DNA from: Kitasatospora sp. MAP12-44
GTDB lineage: Bacteria > Actinomycetota > Actinomycetes > Streptomycetales > Streptomycetaceae
Assembly (NCBI RefSeq): GCF_029892095.1
Contig: NZ_JARZAE010000004.1
Coordinates: forward strand, 1,798,001 to 1,862,000
DNA: 64,000 nt
Reading direction: 5' to 3'
Both the position numbers and the translations under genes were made by a program. A model generated the notes under the pieces. It worked only from the letters and a program-made list of their open reading frames with translations. It made no database searches and was not told the origin of the DNA. This document shows positions 17,853 through 25,433 of the stretch, one piece after another (the stretch's first letter is position 1; the number at the start of each line of letters is the position of its first letter).

Positions 17853-18835
17853 GAAGCCACCTCCAGGCGGACGCAGGCGTTGCGGTGAGCGGTCGCCACC
17901 AGCCGCAGCGGCGGACGTCCCGCGGTACACAGGGCCCGCTGCTCGGCGTCGGCCGCCGCGTACACCGGGCAGCGGGGGTGGAAGGCGCAGCCGGCCGGAG
18001 GGGCCAGCAGCGAGGGCGGGTTGCCCGGGATGGAGTGCAGCGGCTCGCCCTCGGCGGCGTCCAGGCGGGGCAGCGACTCCAGCAGGCCGCGGGTGTAGGG
18101 GTGCCTCGGCGCGGTGAACAACGTGTCGGCACCGGCCTGTTCGACGGCCGAGCCGCCGTACATCACCAGCACCTCGTCGGCGACCCGGGCGATCACGCCC
18201 AGGTCGTGGGTGATCACGATGATGCCGAGGCCTCGCTCCTGCTGCAGGCGCATCAGCAGGTCGAGCACCTGGGCCTGCACGGTGACGTCCAGCGCCGTGG
18301 TCGGCTCGTCGGCGATGATCAGGTCGGGCTCGCAGGAGAGCGCCAGGGCGATCATCGCCCGCTGCCGCATCCCACCGGAGAACTGGTGCGGGTACTCCCC
18401 CGCCCGGCGGGCCGGCTCGGGGATGCCGACATCGCCGAGCACCTCCACCGCGCGCGCCCAGGACGCCTTGCGGCCGCTGCCGTAGTGCGCGCGGTGCGCC
18501 TCGGCGATCTGGTCGCCGATGGTGAAGTACGGGTGCAGCGCGGTGAGCGCGTCCTGGAACACCATGGCGATCCGCCGCCCGCGCAGCTTGCGCAGCGTCT
18601 CCTCCGGGGCGCCGATCAGCTCGGCGCCGTCGAAGCGCACCGAGCCGCTCACCTTCGCGCCGCGGTGCAGGCCCATCACGGCCAGCGAGGTGACGGACTT
18701 GCCGGAGCCGGACTCGCCGACGATGCCCAGGGTCTGACCGCGCTCGACCGCGAAGTCGATCCCCTTCACGGCCTGGACGGTGCCCTCGGCGGTGCTGAAC
18801 TCCACTGCGAGGTCGTTGACTTCGAGCAGCGTCAC
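17849..18835 (-). CDS. Oligopeptide/dipeptide ABC transporter ATPase (DppD-like)
   Basis: 328 residues: Walker A GESGSGKSV, Q-loop MVFQDALTALHP, signature FSGGMRQRAMIALAL, Walker B LIIADEPTTALD, switch His in ITHDLGVI, and the C-terminal extension with CAFHPRCP and later cysteines. Walker A ends in SV rather than ST, as is usual for DppD-type subunits. The GTG overlaps the permease stop by four bases. Every junction in this operon from dppC to dppF is a 4-base overlap, so subunit ratios are translationally coupled. Confidence 0.93.
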   Translation of the reverse strand: MTLLEVNDLAVEFSTAEGTVQAVKGIDFAVERGQTLGIVGESGSGKSVTSLAVMGLHRGAKVSGSVRFDGAELIGAPEETLRKLRGRRIAMVFQDALTALHPYFTIGDQIAEAHRAHYGSGRKASWARAVEVLGDVGIPEPARRAGEYPHQFSGGMRQRAMIALALSCEPDLIIADEPTTALDVTVQAQVLDLLMRLQQERGLGIIVITHDLGVIARVADEVLVMYGGSAVEQAGADTLFTAPRHPYTRGLLESLPRLDAAEGEPLHSIPGNPPSLLAPPAGCAFHPRCPVYAAADAEQRALCTAGRPPLRLVATAHRNACVRLEVAS

Positions 18836-19821
18836 GCCACCCTCGCTCTCGGGTCGATCCAGGCGTAGACGAGGTCCACGACCAGGTTGGACATGATGAT
18901 GAAGAAGGAGGCGAGCAGCGTGATGCCCATCACCACCGGCTGGTCGGACTTGGCCAGCGAGTCGGCGAAGAGCTTGCCGACCCCCGGCAGGCCGAACAGC
19001 GACTCGGTGATCAGCGCCCCGGCGAGCAGGCCGCCCAGGTCCATCCCGAGCATGGTGGCGATCGGCGTCAGCGCCGGGCGCAGCCCGTGCCGGCCCACCA
19101 CCCGGCGCTCGGGCAGGCCCTTGGCCCGCGCGGTGCGCACATACGGCTCGGCCAGCGTCTCGATCACCGAACTGCGGGTCATCCGGGCGTAGATCGCGGC
19201 GAAGGTCAGCGCCAGGGTGATCCAGGGCAGCAGCAGGTTCTGCAGCCAGCCGACCGGGTCGTCGGTGAAGGCGACATAGCGCGGATAGGGCATCAGGCCG
19301 AGCACCGAGACCACCACATAGAGCAGGATCATCGCGGTGAAGTAGACCGGCAGCGCGGCCACCCCGATCGTCCCCACCATCAGGGTGCGGTCGATCCAGG
19401 TGTTCTTGCGCAGCGCCGAGAGCACCCCGGCGCCCAGGCCCAGCAGCAGCCAGATCACCGCCGCGCCGATCGCCAGCGAGGCGCTGGTGGGCAGCCGGTC
19501 CATCATCAGGTCCCAGACCGGGCGGCCGGTCTGGAAGGAGTAGCCGAAGCACGGGAAGTGGCACTGCACGGCGTAGTTGCCGCTGCCCATCGTGCGGCCG
19601 GCGAAGATGGCCTGCACATAGTGGCCGAACTGCACGATCAGCGGGGCGCTCAGGCCCATCTGCTTGCGGATCAGGGCCACTTGGTCGGGCGCGCAGTCCT
19701 TGCCGCAGAACTGGGTGGCCGGGTCGGCGGGCAGCAGGTAGAAGATGCAGAAGGTCACTGCGCAGACCACCAGCAGGGTGACCGCGACCCCGAACAGGCG
19801 GCGGATCAGGAAGGAGGTCAT
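18832..19821 (-). CDS. Oligopeptide/dipeptide ABC transporter permease (DppB-like)
   Basis: 329 residues, six transmembrane helices. The N-terminal RRLFGVAVTLLVV helix and the large periplasmic loop after it are typical of DppB/OppB. The loop here holds four cysteines (CGKDC; CHFPC), more than usual, possibly two disulfides. The EAA-like coupling motif is in YVRTARAKGLPERRV. The ATG overlaps the dppC-like stop (ATGA). Confidence 0.92.
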   Translation of the reverse strand: MTSFLIRRLFGVAVTLLVVCAVTFCIFYLLPADPATQFCGKDCAPDQVALIRKQMGLSAPLIVQFGHYVQAIFAGRTMGSGNYAVQCHFPCFGYSFQTGRPVWDLMMDRLPTSASLAIGAAVIWLLLGLGAGVLSALRKNTWIDRTLMVGTIGVAALPVYFTAMILLYVVVSVLGLMPYPRYVAFTDDPVGWLQNLLLPWITLALTFAAIYARMTRSSVIETLAEPYVRTARAKGLPERRVVGRHGLRPALTPIATMLGMDLGGLLAGALITESLFGLPGVGKLFADSLAKSDQPVVMGITLLASFFIIMSNLVVDLVYAWIDPRARVA

Positions 19822-20807
19822 CCGCGGCTGCCCTTCGGGTCCAGCGCGTCGCGCAGCGCGTCGCCGAGCAGGGTGAAGGCCAGCACCATCAGGAACAGGC
19901 AGGCGCAGGGCAGGATGAAGAACATCGGGTCGACCTTGTAGTAGAGCGAGGAGTCGGCGATCATCTGGCCCCAGGACGGCGTGGGCGGGCGCACTCCGAC
20001 ACCCAGGTAGGTGAGTCCGGCCTCGGCGCCGATCAGGCCCGGGATGGCGAGCGTGAGGTAGACGATGATCGTGCCGGTGAGGTTGGGCAGGATCTCGGTG
20101 AGCAGGATCCGCGCGCTGGAGGTGCCGCTGGCGCGGGCCGCCTCCACGTACTCGCGGTGCTTGAGGGACATCGTCTGACCCCGGATCACCCGGGCGATGT
20201 AGGGCCAGGTGAACAGGCTCATCACGACGATCAGCAGCATCACCCGGTTGACGTTCTGGACCACCGAGAGCAGCGCCATCATGAAGATCAGACTGGGGAA
20301 GGACATCATGACGTCCATGAAGCGGCTGATCAGGGTGTCGATCCGGCCGCCGAAGTAGCCCGAGGTGATGCCCAGCAGCACGCCGATCACGGTGATCATC
20401 ACGGCCGCGCTGAAGGCGACGGTGAGACTGATCTGCGCGCCGTAGAGCAGCCGGGCGAAGATGTCGCGCCCGAGCATCGGTTCGACTCCCAGCCAGTGCT
20501 TGGGACTCATGCCGCCCGCGCTGCCGCGCGGCAGGCCGCCGAGATAGGGGTCGATGGCGTTCTTGTCGGTGGTGTCCGGGCCGCTGCCGCTGATCGCGGT
20601 GAGCACGGGGGCGAGCAGCGCGGCCAGCACGAAGAAGACGATGATGCCGAAGCCGGCCATCGCGGCGCGCTGGCGGCGCAGCCGTTGCCAGGCCAACTGC
20701 CAGGGTGAGGCCGTGAGTTGGTCCTCGGGGGTGGGAGCGGCGGGGTCAGGGTCACCGGCCGCCGCGCCCGCTCCCCCGGGGTGGCCGGTGGAGAGCGGGG
20801 CGGTCAT
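19818..20807 (-). CDS. Oligopeptide/dipeptide ABC transporter permease (DppC-like)
   Basis: 329 residues. A cytosolic N-terminus of about 45 residues, rich in Pro/Ala, precedes the first helix at AAMAGFGIIVFFVLA. Six helices in total; the motif HWLGVEPMLGRDIFARLLYG and the coupling helix YVEAARASGTSSARI match OppC/DppC. It starts 15 bases after the binding-protein stop. The pair of permeases forms the channel that the two ATPases energise. Confidence 0.92.
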   Translation of the reverse strand: MTAPLSTGHPGGAGAAAGDPDPAAPTPEDQLTASPWQLAWQRLRRQRAAMAGFGIIVFFVLAALLAPVLTAISGSGPDTTDKNAIDPYLGGLPRGSAGGMSPKHWLGVEPMLGRDIFARLLYGAQISLTVAFSAAVMITVIGVLLGITSGYFGGRIDTLISRFMDVMMSFPSLIFMMALLSVVQNVNRVMLLIVVMSLFTWPYIARVIRGQTMSLKHREYVEAARASGTSSARILLTEILPNLTGTIIVYLTLAIPGLIGAEAGLTYLGVGVRPPTPSWGQMIADSSLYYKVDPMFFILPCACLFLMVLAFTLLGDALRDALDPKGSRG

Positions 20808-20822
20808 GTCACAACTCCCCTG

Positions 20823-22568
20823 CTACTTGAGGTTGGTGGACTTGAGACCGATGGCGCCGAAGTCCAACTGCCCGGACCAGACCGGGTTGGCGAACGCCCC
20901 GGCGATGTTGGAGCCGACCAGCAGCGGCTTCTTCTGCCAGGTCAGCGGCACGGCGGGCGAGTCGTCCATGATCTTGGCGTCCAGCGCGAGGTAGGCGGCG
21001 TTGGCGGCCTTGAGGTCGCTCAGGGTGGCGATCCGGTCCAACTCGGCGTTGACGGCCGGGTCGTTGAAGCGGGTGACGTCGCCCTGGTTGCCGGTGTCGG
21101 TGATGGTGCGGCCGTCGAAGATCATCGGCAGGAAGGTGGCGGCCGACGGGTAGTCCGGGCACCAGCCGGAGATGGCCAGGCCGGTCTGCTTGTCCTTGTC
21201 GCCGATCACCGAGTTGACCGAACTGGCATCCACCGCGTCGATGGTGACGTTGATACCGACGTTCTTCAGCGACGCCTGGATCGCCTCGGCCTGCTGCTTG
21301 GCGCCGGTGGAGACGGTGATGTCGGTGGACAGGCCGTTGGCGTAACCGGCGTCCGCCAGCAGCTGCTTGGCCTTCGCCTGGTCGCCGGCGGCCGGGATCT
21401 GGAAGTGGTCGACCGCGGTGCCGCCGGTCAGCGCCGGGGGCAGGTAGGTGGTGGCGATGTCGGCCAGCGCCGGACCACCCACCGCGGACTGGAACGCCTG
21501 CTTGTCCACCGCGTACTGCAGCGCCAGGCGCAGCTTGGGGTTGTTGAACGGCGCCTTGGAGGTGTTCATGTCCAGCATCGTGGTGCAGCCCGAATTCTCG
21601 CTGACCAGGCGGGCCTTGACGGCCGGGTCGGTGATCACGTCGGGCACCCGGGCCGGGGTCAGGTCGACGTACGAGATCGCGCTGCGGTCGTCGCCCTGGT
21701 CGGCGATAAGGCGGTCGGCGATGCCGGCGCTGCCGAGCGACTGGTCCACCACGATCTTGTCCGGGTAGGCCTTGCGGACCGAGTCGGTGCTCGGGTCCCA
21801 GTAGGGGTTGCGGACCAGCACCATGCTCTTGCCGCGGTCGTACGACTGGATCTTGTACGGGCCGGAGGAGAACGGGTGGTTGCTGTAGTTGGCGCCGGCC
21901 TCCTTGGCGATCGGGACCGGCGCGAAGGTCGGCAGCGTGACGGTGTAGCCGAACTCGGCGACCGGGCGCTTGAGATGGAAGATGATGGTCTTGCTGTCCG
22001 GGACCTCGATGGCCTCCGGGCCCAGCCGCTGCCCCTTGAGCGGACCGGCATACCCGGCCGGGGCGTTGAGGTACTGCTTGGCGTAGTCGGGACCGCCGGG
22101 CAGGTCGGGCGAGAACGAGCGCTCGACGTTGTACTTGATGTCGTCGGCGACGATCGTGCTGCCGTCCTCGTACTTGAGGCCGTCCTTGAGGTGGAAGGTC
22201 CAGGTCTTGTCGTTGTCACTGGGCTCGCCGAGGTCGGTGGCCAGGTCCGGCACGATCTGCAGGCCCTCGGCGCCCGGGGCCGCCTTGAAGGTGGTCAGCG
22301 TGCGGTAGAGGGTGCGGATGCCGAAGTCCATCTCCGGCTCGACCCAGTTGCGGGTCGGGTCGAGCTGCGAGAAGTCCTGGTTGGAGAGGATGTTGAGGGT
22401 GCCGCCCTTGACCGGCGTACCGCCGACGATGCCGTCGCCCTCGGTGGTGATGCCCTTGCCGTTGTCGGCGGCGCCGCTGCCGCCACTGGTGCTGGAACAC
22501 GCCCCGAGTGTGAGGGTCAGTGTCGCTGCGATCGCCGCCGCGAGGGCGGCGCAGGTACGCCTGGTCAT
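20823..22568 (-). CDS. Lipoprotein solute-binding protein of peptide ABC importer
   Basis: 581 residues. A lipoprotein signal peptide ends in the lipobox LGAC (Cys near 23), anchoring the protein outside the membrane. The rest is an SBP family 5 (DppA/OppA) fold; NLEVERSFSPD-type helices and HLKDGLKYEDG, TIIFHLKRP and SGPYKI blocks are recognisable. The open frame reaches far upstream, but the signal peptide and a GCGGAG site fix the ATG at 22568. The mRNA leader would be about 125 bases if the TATGTT at 22699-22704 is the -10. It captures substrate for the operon; peptides are the family default, while the adjacent galactosidase leaves oligosaccharides possible. Confidence 0.92.
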   Translation of the reverse strand: MTRRTCAALAAAIAATLTLTLGACSSTSGGSGAADNGKGITTEGDGIVGGTPVKGGTLNILSNQDFSQLDPTRNWVEPEMDFGIRTLYRTLTTFKAAPGAEGLQIVPDLATDLGEPSDNDKTWTFHLKDGLKYEDGSTIVADDIKYNVERSFSPDLPGGPDYAKQYLNAPAGYAGPLKGQRLGPEAIEVPDSKTIIFHLKRPVAEFGYTVTLPTFAPVPIAKEAGANYSNHPFSSGPYKIQSYDRGKSMVLVRNPYWDPSTDSVRKAYPDKIVVDQSLGSAGIADRLIADQGDDRSAISYVDLTPARVPDVITDPAVKARLVSENSGCTTMLDMNTSKAPFNNPKLRLALQYAVDKQAFQSAVGGPALADIATTYLPPALTGGTAVDHFQIPAAGDQAKAKQLLADAGYANGLSTDITVSTGAKQQAEAIQASLKNVGINVTIDAVDASSVNSVIGDKDKQTGLAISGWCPDYPSAATFLPMIFDGRTITDTGNQGDVTRFNDPAVNAELDRIATLSDLKAANAAYLALDAKIMDDSPAVPLTWQKKPLLVGSNIAGAFANPVWSGQLDFGAIGLKSTNLK

Positions 22569-22698
22569 GTGCAACTCCGCTTTGGGGGGACGGACCTGAG
22601 GCCCGTGACGTGCGGGGGCGCGTGGCCCGCCCCGGGGCTGGTCCGAGGCCACCGACCGGGTGACTGCCAGGGTCTGGCACTCCGGAGGGGTGGCACGT

Positions 22699-22722
22699 AA
22701 CATAGTAATGTGAAATTGCACT
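22699..22722. promoter_or_regulatory. Promoter of the peptide ABC operon with TGTGA-type operator
   Basis: On the minus strand TATGTT (22704-22699) is a good -10. Immediately upstream lies TGTGAAATTGCACT (22709-22722, + strand), resembling the palindrome at 10206: both have TTTCACA followed after 4-5 bases by the -10. It is the most diverged member of the proposed operator set. Confidence 0.5.
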
Positions 22723-22753
22723 GACAAGGGATGCGGCCGCACGTTATCCAGAT

Positions 22754-22769
22754 GTGTCCTAACGGACAC
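22754..22769. promoter_or_regulatory. Second palindrome GTGTCC-N4-GGACAC
   Basis: GTGTCCTAACGGACAC has perfect 6-bp arms. It lies 85 bases before the aminopeptidase P start and about 45 bases upstream of the ABC -10 on the other strand. It differs from the TGTGACATT set and may bind another regulator. Confidence 0.4.
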
Positions 22770-22854
22770 TCATATTCCTTCTCATACAAGTGAATTGCCG
22801 CAGTTCAGCCCGCCTGTGGCGGACAAAAGCCCCGAGACCTCAGGAGCCGCCCCC

Positions 22855-24336
22855 GTGACCACCCAACCCTCCGGCCACGCCGTCACGCCACCGAACACCG
22901 GCAGCCACGACCTCCCCGTCTCGGCCGCCCTGGACGCCTTCATGGCCACCCGCTGGGCGGCCACCCCGCTGCCCGCCACCGACCGCGTCGCGGCGTACCA
23001 GGTGACCCCGGCCCGCCGCGCCCGCCTCTCGGCCGCCCACCCCGGGGAGCGGCTGATCGTGCCGGCCGGACAGCTCAAGGTCCGCAGCCACGACTGCGAC
23101 TACCGCTTCCGCCCGCACAGCGCCTACACCTGGCTGACCGGGCTCAGCGGCGAGGACCAGGTCGGGCACGTACTCGTCCTGGAGCCCACCGGCCCCGAGG
23201 GCCACCAGGCCGTCCTCTACCTGCGCCCGCGCTCACCGCGCAGCGGCGGGGAGTTCTACCGCGACCGCCGCTACGGCGAGTTCTGGGTCGGCCGGCGCCC
23301 CGACCTGGCCGAGGCCGCCCAGCTCACCGGGCTCCAGGTGGAGCACCTGGACGACCTGGAGAAGCTGCTGACCGGCCCGCAGCCGGCCACCCGGGTGCTG
23401 GCCGGCGTCGACCCGGTGGTGGACAGCCGCACCGCGCGCCCCGGCTACGCCGGCACCGCCGTCGCCGAGCAGGACGCCCAGCTCGCCACCACCCTCTCCG
23501 AACTGCGGCTGATCAAGGACGCCTGGGAGATCGGCCAGTTGCAACTGGCCGTCGACCACACCATCGCCGGCTTCGAGGACGTCGCCCGCGCGCTGCCCGC
23601 CGCGCTGCGCCACCCGCGCGGCGAACGCTGGATCGAGGGCGTCTTCGACCTGCGCGCCCGCGCCGAGGGCAACGGCACCGGCTACGAGACCATCGCCGCC
23701 TCCGGCGCACACGCCTGCGTCCTGCACTGGATCCGCAACGACGGCGCGCTCGACCCGCAGCAACTGCTGCTGCTCGACGCCGGCGTGGAGACCGACACCC
23801 TCTACACCGCCGACATCACCCGCACCCTGCCGCTCAGCGGCACCTTCAGCTCCGTCCAACGCCAGGTCTACGACCTGGTGCTGGCCGCCCAGGACGCCGG
23901 CATCGCCGCCCTGCGCCCCGGCGCCCGCTTCCGCGACTTCCACCGCGCGGCGATGACCGTGATCGCCGAGGGGCTGGCGGACTGGGGCGTGCTGCGGATC
24001 CCCGCCGAGCAGGCCCTGCAGGAGGACAGCGGCCTCTACCGCCGCTACACCCTGTGCAGCAGCGGGCACATGCTCGGCCTGGACGTCCACGACTGCGCCA
24101 AGGCCCGCGCCGAGACCTACCTGGACAGCGTGCTTGAGGAGGGCCAGGTGCTGACCGTGGAACCCGGCCTCTACCTCCAGCCCGACGACGAGACGCTGCC
24201 CGCCGAACTGCGCGGCCTCGGCGTCCGGATCGAGGACGACCTGGTGATCACCGCCGACGGCGCCCACCTGATGTCCGGCGCCCTCCCCCGCACCGCCCCC
24301 GCCATCGAGGAGTGGATGGCCACCCTCCTCCCCTGA
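22855..24336 (+). CDS. pepP: Xaa-Pro aminopeptidase (aminopeptidase P, M24B)
   Basis: 493 residues from GTG 22855, preceded by CAGGAG; the open frame extends to 22795 but without a ribosome site. The N-terminal aminopeptidase P domain (about 40-190) is followed by the pita-bread M24 domain with all five metal ligands: Asp308 (LLDAGVETD), Asp320 (TADITRTLP), His405 (SSGHMLGLDVHD), Glu436 (VEPGLYL) and Glu460 (RIEDDL). It should remove the N-terminal residue from Xaa-Pro peptides using two Mn2+ ions. It is divergent from the peptide ABC operon and complements the DPP-IV-type peptidase in degrading proline-rich peptides. Confidence 0.93.
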   Translation: MTTQPSGHAVTPPNTGSHDLPVSAALDAFMATRWAATPLPATDRVAAYQVTPARRARLSAAHPGERLIVPAGQLKVRSHDCDYRFRPHSAYTWLTGLSGEDQVGHVLVLEPTGPEGHQAVLYLRPRSPRSGGEFYRDRRYGEFWVGRRPDLAEAAQLTGLQVEHLDDLEKLLTGPQPATRVLAGVDPVVDSRTARPGYAGTAVAEQDAQLATTLSELRLIKDAWEIGQLQLAVDHTIAGFEDVARALPAALRHPRGERWIEGVFDLRARAEGNGTGYETIAASGAHACVLHWIRNDGALDPQQLLLLDAGVETDTLYTADITRTLPLSGTFSSVQRQVYDLVLAAQDAGIAALRPGARFRDFHRAAMTVIAEGLADWGVLRIPAEQALQEDSGLYRRYTLCSSGHMLGLDVHDCAKARAETYLDSVLEEGQVLTVEPGLYLQPDDETLPAELRGLGVRIEDDLVITADGAHLMSGALPRTAPAIEEWMATLLP

Positions 24337-24358
24337 CCCCCGCCCGGGCGAGGTGCCC

Positions 24359-24733
24359 TCAGGCCACCCGCACCGTGACCGGCCCGCGCTGGACCACCAC
24401 GGACACCTCGCCCCCGAGCGCGGCGGCATACGCGCGCAACGTCTCCAGGCTGTCCACCTGCCCGTGCTCGATCTGCGACACCCGCGCCTGGCTCACCCCC
24501 AGCGTCCGCGCCACCTCCCGCTGCGTCAGCCCCGCCGACCGCCGCAACTCCGCCAGCTCGTGCCCACGCACCCGTGCGAGGGTCTCGGCCCGAATCTCGG
24601 CCCGCGCGTCTTCGGCAACACCTGGTCCTTCGCCAACCGCGGCTTCGCCCTCCAGGTCGACCCCACCGCCACGCCCGGCACCGCCATCCCGGTGACGATC
24701 ACCCAGCAGGCCCCGGCCAACCCGGACCCGCAC
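24359..24733 (-). CDS. XRE helix-turn-helix protein, N-terminus replaced
   Basis: The last 75 or so residues form a clean XRE/HigA-type domain: ELAELRRSAGLTQREVARTLGVSQ, RVSQIEHG, LRAYAAALGGEV and a beta-strand tail ending TVRVA. Antitoxins and regulators of this class normally have 20-40 more native residues in front. Here the upstream frame (Gly/Glu-rich low complexity) is merely the antisense of another gene fragment. The true start is uncertain: an in-frame GTG at 24571 would leave a 70-residue core. No toxin gene is adjacent. It looks like a truncated relic or a minimal DNA-binding protein at a recombination join. Confidence 0.5.
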   Translation of the reverse strand: MRVRVGRGLLGDRHRDGGAGRGGGVDLEGEAAVGEGPGVAEDARAEIRAETLARVRGHELAELRRSAGLTQREVARTLGVSQARVSQIEHGQVDSLETLRAYAAALGGEVSVVVQRGPVTVRVA

Positions 24734-24769
24734 CAGTTCACGCTGACGGTACTCATCCCCGTGTGCTGA
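24608..24769 (+). pseudogene. C-terminal fragment of an unidentified protein
   Basis: The + strand from about 24608 reads a protein-like tail: VFGNTWSF, ANRGFALQVDP, TPGTAIPVTITQQ, DPHQFTLTVLIPVC, then TGA at 24769. Composition and alternating hydrophobic strands suggest the final beta-sandwich strands of a secreted protein. The same frame further left is just antisense of the XRE gene, so only this tail is likely genuine. No start or signal peptide is present. I cannot name the parent family. Confidence 0.35.
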
Positions 24770-24775
24770 GGCTGG

Positions 24776-24801
24776 GACCGACCATCACATGGTGGTCGGT
24801 C
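24776..24801 (-). terminator. Terminator hairpin of the two-component operon
   Basis: GACCGACCA pairs with TGGTCGGTC (9 bp, 8-base loop) directly at the stop codon of the response regulator gene. Confidence 0.6.
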
Positions 24802-25433
24802 TACGCCGGACGGATCAGGCCGCTGCTCAGTCCGGCCGCGATGGCCGCGGTGCGGCTGTCCACGCCGAGCTTGTCGTAGATATGCACCAGGTGGGTCTTG
24901 ACGGTGGCCTCGCTGATGAAGAGCCGCTTGGAGATCTGCCGGTTCGCCAGCCCCTCCGCGAGCAGCTGCAGGATCTGCCCCTCCCGGGGCGAGAGCGTCG
25001 GCCGCCCCGCCCGGACCCGCCCGAGCAACCGGGCCGCGACGGGCGGGGCAAGCACCGTCTCGCCCCGGGCGGCGGCCTGCACCGCCGCCACCACGTCCTC
25101 GGGCAGCGCGTCCTTCAGCAGGTAACCGGTCGCGCCGGCCTCGACCGCGGCCAGGATGTCGGCGTCCGTGCTGTACGTGGTCAGGATCAGCACGGCGGGC
25201 GGGTCGGGCAGGGCGGTGATCCGCCGGGTCGCCTCGACGCCGTGCATGCCGGTGCCCATCTGCAGGTCCATCAGCACCACGTCGGGCCGGGTCTCCAGCT
25301 CCGCCAGCACGCGCAGCGCCGCCGCGCCGTCCTCCGCCTCGCCGACCGCCTCCAGCTCCGGACGGTCGTCGACCATCGCGCGCAGGCCGCGCCGCACCAC
25401 CGGGTGGTCGTCCACCAGTAGGACCCGGATCAC
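24801..25433 (-). CDS. NarL/LuxR-type response regulator
   Basis: 210 residues: receiver domain with acidic pair DD near residue 8, phosphoacceptor Asp56 in LMDLQM, Thr in LTTYS and Lys in LLKDALP. A LuxR-type HTH follows (LSPREGQILQLLAEGLANRQISKRLFISEATVKTHL). The GTG overlaps the kinase stop by four bases, so it is the cognate partner of that kinase. Probable targets are its own promoter and the divergent FtsX/ABC operon, where an inverted repeat lies at 26712. Confidence 0.94.
   Translation of the reverse strand: MIRVLLVDDHPVVRRGLRAMVDDRPELEAVGEAEDGAAALRVLAELETRPDVVLMDLQMGTGMHGVEATRRITALPDPPAVLILTTYSTDADILAAVEAGATGYLLKDALPEDVVAAVQAAARGETVLAPPVAARLLGRVRAGRPTLSPREGQILQLLAEGLANRQISKRLFISEATVKTHLVHIYDKLGVDSRTAAIAAGLSSGLIRPA

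Noticed and set aside
15019..18132. A continuous open frame that could suggest a fusion of the galactosidase with upstream sequence
   Set aside because: The upstream portion is an out-of-frame reading of the dppF and dppD-like genes; AAAGGC and the natural N-terminus place the galactosidase start at 16797.
24359..24733. XRE protein as HigA antitoxin of a toxin pair
   Set aside because: Neither neighbour encodes a RelE/HigB-like toxin, and the protein itself appears truncated.
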